Below, piece after piece: positions 30,501 through 36,500 of a stretch of DNA of 64,000 nucleotides. A program made the position numbers and the translations under genes. Where the stretch lies: positions 18,911-82,910 of the forward strand of contig NZ_JTHP01000234.1 in NCBI RefSeq assembly GCF_000943545.1, written 5' to 3'. Below the pieces are notes generated by a model. That model searched no databases. It saw only the letters and a list, made by a program, of their open reading frames with translations, and was not told where the DNA came from. The first letter of the stretch is position 1. The number at the start of each line of letters is the position of its first letter. The DNA is from Paenibacillus terrae. Lineage in GTDB: Bacteria > Bacillota > Bacilli > Paenibacillales > Paenibacillaceae.

Positions 30501-33500
30501 CCGCAAGGATATTGGTTTCAAATATGAAGATCTGCGTCATTTGGATGAGCAGGAGCGTGACGCGTATGTGAAGGAATTTATTCGTAAAGACAAGGCAGCC
30601 GGATTCGATTTGTCCCGTGATGCATTGATGCGCGTGGCGATTTTACGAACAGGTGATGAGGATTATTATTTTGTGTGGAGCTCTCATCACATCTTGATGG
30701 ATGGCTGGTGTGTGGCGTTGGTAACGGATGAGGTGTTTGAGGCTTATTTTGCAGCCGTTGAGCATAGAGAACCGAAGCTTGCCCCAGTTACTCCATACAG
30801 TCAGTATATTGAGTGGCTTGAAGCACAGGATGTAGAGGCTGCATCTTCATACTGGAATGATTATTTGCTCGACTATGATCAGCAAACTTCGATTCCGACC
30901 GGAAAAGTAGGAGTAAAGGCGGACGGTGCACAATTTGAGCATGTGCTGTGCGATCTGGGCAAGGATTTGACAGGCCGCATTGAAATGGTTGCCAAGCAGC
31001 ACCACGTGACCACGAATACATTATTGCAAACGGCATGGGGCTTGCTGCTTCAAAAGTACAACGGTAGTGATGACGCTGTTTTTGGCGGCGTAGTGTCTGG
31101 TCGTCCGGCTGATATTTCGGGTATCGAAAATATGGTGGGCTTGTTCATTAACACCATTCCAGTACGTATCCGCAGTGGAGCTGAGGAAACATTTGCCGAC
31201 ATGATCAGAGCGAATCAGAAGCAGGCGCTGGCTTCTCAAGCTTATGAAACGTATCCGCTATATGAAATTCAAGCCTTAAGCGAGCAAAAGCAAGACTTGA
31301 TCAACCACATTATCGTGTTCGAAAACTATCCGGTGGAGGAGCAGGTCGAGCAACTTGGCGAAGGTGCAGAATCGGATTTTGAAATTAGCAATGCAGGCAT
31401 GATTGAACAAACCAACTATGATTTCAATCTGCTCGTCATTCCGCAGGAAGCGATGAAAATCCGATTTGAATACAATGCAAAGCTCTATGATCGTGAAGCC
31501 GTTGAACGGACTCAGGGCCATCTGATGCAGCTGCTGGAGCAGGTGGTAGCGAATCCAGACATTCGGGTACATGAGCTGGATATGTTAAGCGAGCAGGAGC
31601 GAGAGCAAATTCTGGGTGTATGGGGAGATACAGCCGCCGAGTATCCAAGCGAGCAGACGATCCATGGCTTGTTCGAGACACAAACAGCGCAGACACCGGA
31701 GCAGGCAGCGTTGTTCTTCGAAGGAGAGCAGTTGACCTATCGCGAGCTGAATGAACGTGCGAATCGTCTGGCTCGTACCTTGCGCAGTCAAGGCGTGACG
31801 AAGGATCGTCTAGTAGGTCTGATGACCGAGCGTTCGGTAGACATGATTGTGGGCATCTTCGGGATTTTGAAAGCCGGGGGTGCATATGTACCAATCGATC
31901 CGACGTATCCAGAGGAGCGTATCCGCTACATGCTGGACGACTCAGAGGCAGAGCTGTTGTTGACGCAAAGCCATCTGGTGGACAAAGTAGCTTTTGACGG
32001 CAACATGCTGGTGCTGGATGGGGCACAGGGTGTGTATCACGAGGATGGTTCCAATCTGGAGCCGTTGTCCGGTCCAAACGATCTGGCGTATGTGATTTAT
32101 ACGTCGGGTACGACGGGTCAACCGAAGGGCGTTATGTTGGAGCATCACGGGCTGTGCAATCTGAAAACGTATTTTGATCAGACACTTCGGATCAGCACGT
32201 CGGATCATGCGTTGTTGTTCGCCAGCTATTCGTTTGATGCGGCTTGCTGGGAAATCTTCCAGGCGCTGTTCTGCGGAGCCACGTTGTACGTGCCAACGTC
32301 AGAGACGATTTTGGACTATGAGAGATTCGAGCATTATATGACAGAACATCAGATTACGGTGGCGACGTTACCACCGACCTATGCTGTATATCTGGAACCG
32401 GAGCATATGCCGAACCTGCGTACTCTGTTCACTGCCGGATCAGCATCGTCGACAGAGCTGGTGCACAAGTGGAAGGATCAGGTTGCGTACTACAACGGTT
32501 ACGGTCCGACAGAAAACTCGGTAGCGACGTCGGTTTGGTCGGTATCCGAAGACGAGAGAGCAGGCCAACTGATTTCCATCGGACGTCCTATTCCGAATCA
32601 TCGGGTATACATGGTGGATGTGCATGGACATTTGGCTCCAATAGGTGTAGCGGGTGAGCTGTGTGTATCTGGTCCGGGTCTGGCCCGTGGCTATCTGGAT
32701 CGTCCAGAAATGACAGCAGAGAAATTCGTACCGAACCCATTTGCGGCTGGCGAAGCAGGTTATGAACGGATGTACCGTACAGGTGACTTGGCAAGATGGA
32801 TGCCGGATGGCAACATCGAATATTTGGGCCGGATCGACCATCAGGTGAAAATCCGGGGCTACCGGATTGAACTGGGCGAGGTTGAGGCCCAAATGCTGAA
32901 AGTGGAAGATGTGCAAGAGGTTATTGTGCTGGCCCAGGCGGACGAGCAGGGGCAAAATCAACTGGTGGCGTACTATGTTGCTGAACGGGAAGTGAACGCA
33001 GGAGAGCTGCGCAGCTTACTGGGCGCGGAGCTGCCAAACTACATGGTGCCTTCGTATTTGGTACAGCTGGAGCACATGCCACTGACATCGAACGGCAAAA
33101 TCGACCGCAAGGCACTGCCGGCACCGGAAGACAGCCAGCAAAGCGGAGCCGACTATGTCGCACCTCGGACGTGGGTGGAAGTGAAGCTGGCGCAAATTTG
33201 GCAGGATGTGCTGGGCTTGGCGCAGGTCGGCGTGAAGGAAAACTTCTTCGAGATTGGCGGACATTCGCTGCGGGCGACAACCCTGGCCTCGAAGATTCAC
33301 AAGGAGCTGAACAAGCCGCTTCCATTGCGCAGTATTTTTGAAGCGCCAACGATTGAACAACTGGCAGCGGTTCTGGAAAGTCTGGATCAAGTGGCGTATG
33401 CGTCCATTCCGGTGACCGAAGCCCGTGATTTCTACCCGTTGTCCTCGGCGCAAAAACGACTGTATGTGCTGCATCAGTTCGACCCGAATGATGTGAACTA

Positions 33501-36500
33501 CAACATGCCGTCGGTGCTGCAAGTGAGCGGTCCGCTGGATGTACAACGAGTAGAAGACGTATTCCGTCAATTAATCGCTCGCCATGCGACCTTGCGTACC
33601 CGCTTTGAACTGGTGGACAGTGAGCCGATGCAATGGATTGAGGACATCGTGCCGTTCGAGGTGGAATATACGAAGGTACAGGCAGTGGATACGACTACTA
33701 CGGATACGGACACGATGGTCAGCAAGGAAGCGCAAGAGCAGGTGCGGCGCTTTGTACGTCCGTTCGATCTGCAAGACGCCCCGCTGCTGCGGGTAGGCTT
33801 GGTGGACCTGGGCGTACAAGGAGTGGAGCAAGAACCGCAGCATTTGCTCATGCTCGACATGCATCATATCGTTTCGGATGGTGTGTCCATGGGCGTACTG
33901 ACCGATGAATTTGTCCGCTTGTATGAGGGTGAAGAGCTATCGCCATTGCGGATTCAGTACAAGGATTATGCGGTATGGCAGCAAAGCGAAGCCCATCAGG
34001 AGTGGATGCAGCGTCAGGAAGCGTACTGGCTCGACACCTTCCGGGGTGAGTTGCCAGTGCTGGATTTACCTACAGACTTTGCCCGTCCGGCGGTACGAAG
34101 TACGGCAGGGGATACGGTCGTGTTCGGACTAGAGCATGAAGTTAGCGAACGCCTGAAAGAACTGGCGGCGCAAACAGGCTCTACGCTGTATATGGTGCTG
34201 CTGGCGGCATACACTGCGCTCTTGCATCAATACAGCGGCCAAGAGGATATTGTGGTCGGCACGCCGATTGCAGGACGACCACATGCGGATCTGGAGCCGA
34301 TCCTCGGGATGTTCGTCGGAACGTTGGCATTACGGAACTATCCGACGGCGGAACAAACCTTCCGCAGCTACGTGGAAGAAGTGAAAGTTCATGCTCTGCA
34401 AGCCTACGAACATCAGGACTATCCATTTGAGGAACTGGTGGAAAAGCTGAATGTGAAGCGGGATATGAGCCGCAATCCGTTGTTCGATACGATGTTTACG
34501 TTGCAAACCACTGAGGAAGGCGAACTGCAGCTGGCAGACCTTAGCTTCCGTCCATACGGCTTGGAACAAACGCCAGCCAAGTTTGATTTGACGCTGGAAG
34601 CCAGAGAGGAAGAAGCAGGCATTCAGTTCGGATTGCAGTATGCAACCGCGTTGTATCAACGGGAAACCGTAGAACGGATGACACGTCACTTCATTCGTTT
34701 GGCCGAAGCCGTGGCAGCGAACCCGGATGCGAAGCTGGGTGATATGGAGCTGATAACGGCGGAAGAAACTGAGCGGATTCTGAAGGTGTTCAACGATCCG
34801 AACGCGCATAGCGTGCGTGGAGGAGCACAGGGTCGTGCGCTCAGCGAACGGTTTGAAGAGCAAGCGAAGCACAGCCCTGAGCGGGTAGCAGTCGTGTCTG
34901 GGAACACGACGCTGACCTACGCTGAGCTGAACGAGCAAGCGAACCGATTGGCCCGTGTGTTACGGGCGAAAGGGGTCGAAGCAGATCAACCGGTAGGCGT
35001 ATTGCTGGAACGTTCTGCGGATATCCTGGTGTGCATTATGGGGGTACTTAAGGCCGGAGGCGCGTATGTGCCGATGGATAGCATGTATCCGCAGGAACGC
35101 ATCGACTACATGCTCCAAGACAGCGGGGCAACGGTCGTGATTACAAGCAGAGTCGCGTATCTCTCGCTCAGTCTGCCATCCACAGTACAGGCTGTAGTCC
35201 TTGATGACGAGGACGTTCAGGCTCAGCTGAACGTACAGGATGCGAGCAACCTGATCCCTGTCGTCGGCCCGCACAACCTGGCCTATATGATTTACACGTC
35301 AGGTACAACCGGTCAGCCGAAAGGGGTCATGATCGAGCAGGGCAGCGTCAGCAATCTGGTAGATGCTTTATCTGAGCGGGTATACAGCCGCTATGAACAG
35401 CCGCTTCACGTCGCATGGCTGTCGGCGTTTGTATTTGACGCTTCGGTGAAGCAAATCTTTGCCAGCTTGTTGCTAGGCCACACCTTGCATGTCGTATCCC
35501 GTGACGTAAGCCTGAACGGGGAGCAATTGGTCGCCTACTACCGCACGCACCGGATCGACCTGTCGGATGGTACACCTGCGCATCTGCATATTTTGAACGA
35601 GAACGTCAACGTGACGGAAGCGCCGGGAGTGAAGCACTATCTGATCGGCGGTGAAGCGTTATCTGTGCAGTTGGTCAACGGGTTCCTGCACAAGTGGTCC
35701 GGGTACCGCCCGGTGATTACCAACGTGTACGGTCCGACCGAAACGACGGTAGATGCGACCGCTTATACGCTTGAAGATGTGGAAGCCCTGAACGTACTGC
35801 TGGAAAAAGGTGAACACACCGTATCCATCGGAACGCCGATAGCGAACCAGTCCGTATACATCCTGAACACCCAGCAACAGCTGGTACCGATTGGTATCGT
35901 AGGCGAGCTCTACATCGGGGGTGCAGGTGTAGGACGAGGATACCTGAACCTGCCGCAACTGACGGCAGAGAAGTTCCTCCCGAATCCGTTCGCCCTGTCG
36001 GAAGCCGGAGAAGCTCCAGATGCCTACATCCACCGGATGTACCGGACGGGCGACCTGGCCCGATGGCTGCCGGATGGAAGCATCGAGTATTTAGGCCGGA
36101 TCGACCACCAGGTGAAAATCCGGGGGTACCGGATTGAACTGGGCGAGGTGGAAGCACAGCTGCTGACCGTGGACGGCATTCAGAAAGCCGTGGTCACTGC
36201 ATGGGAAAACGAAGACGGACACAAGGATCTGTGTGCCTACATTGTAGCCACAGCACCGCTGAGTCTACCGGAGCTGCGAAACGCGCTGCAGCCGAAGCTG
36301 CCGGATTACATGATCCCGACGTATGTTGTACAACTGGATCGTTTCCAGCTGACCCCAAGCGGAAAAATTGACCGCAAGGCGTTGCCTGCACCGGAAACGC
36401 GCCTCGAAGGTGGCATGGAGTACGTTGCGCCGCGGACGCCGCTGGAAGCCAAGCTTGCTCAAATCTGGCAGGATGTATTGAAGCTGTCCAGCGTAGGAGT

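Noticed and set aside
11143..34303. Large repeats as possible transposons or a CRISPR-like array
   Set aside because: All copies stay in frame within NRPS domains, with no terminal inverted repeats, transposase or regular short spacers. They are module duplications. No CRISPR, tRNA or rRNA was seen in the window.
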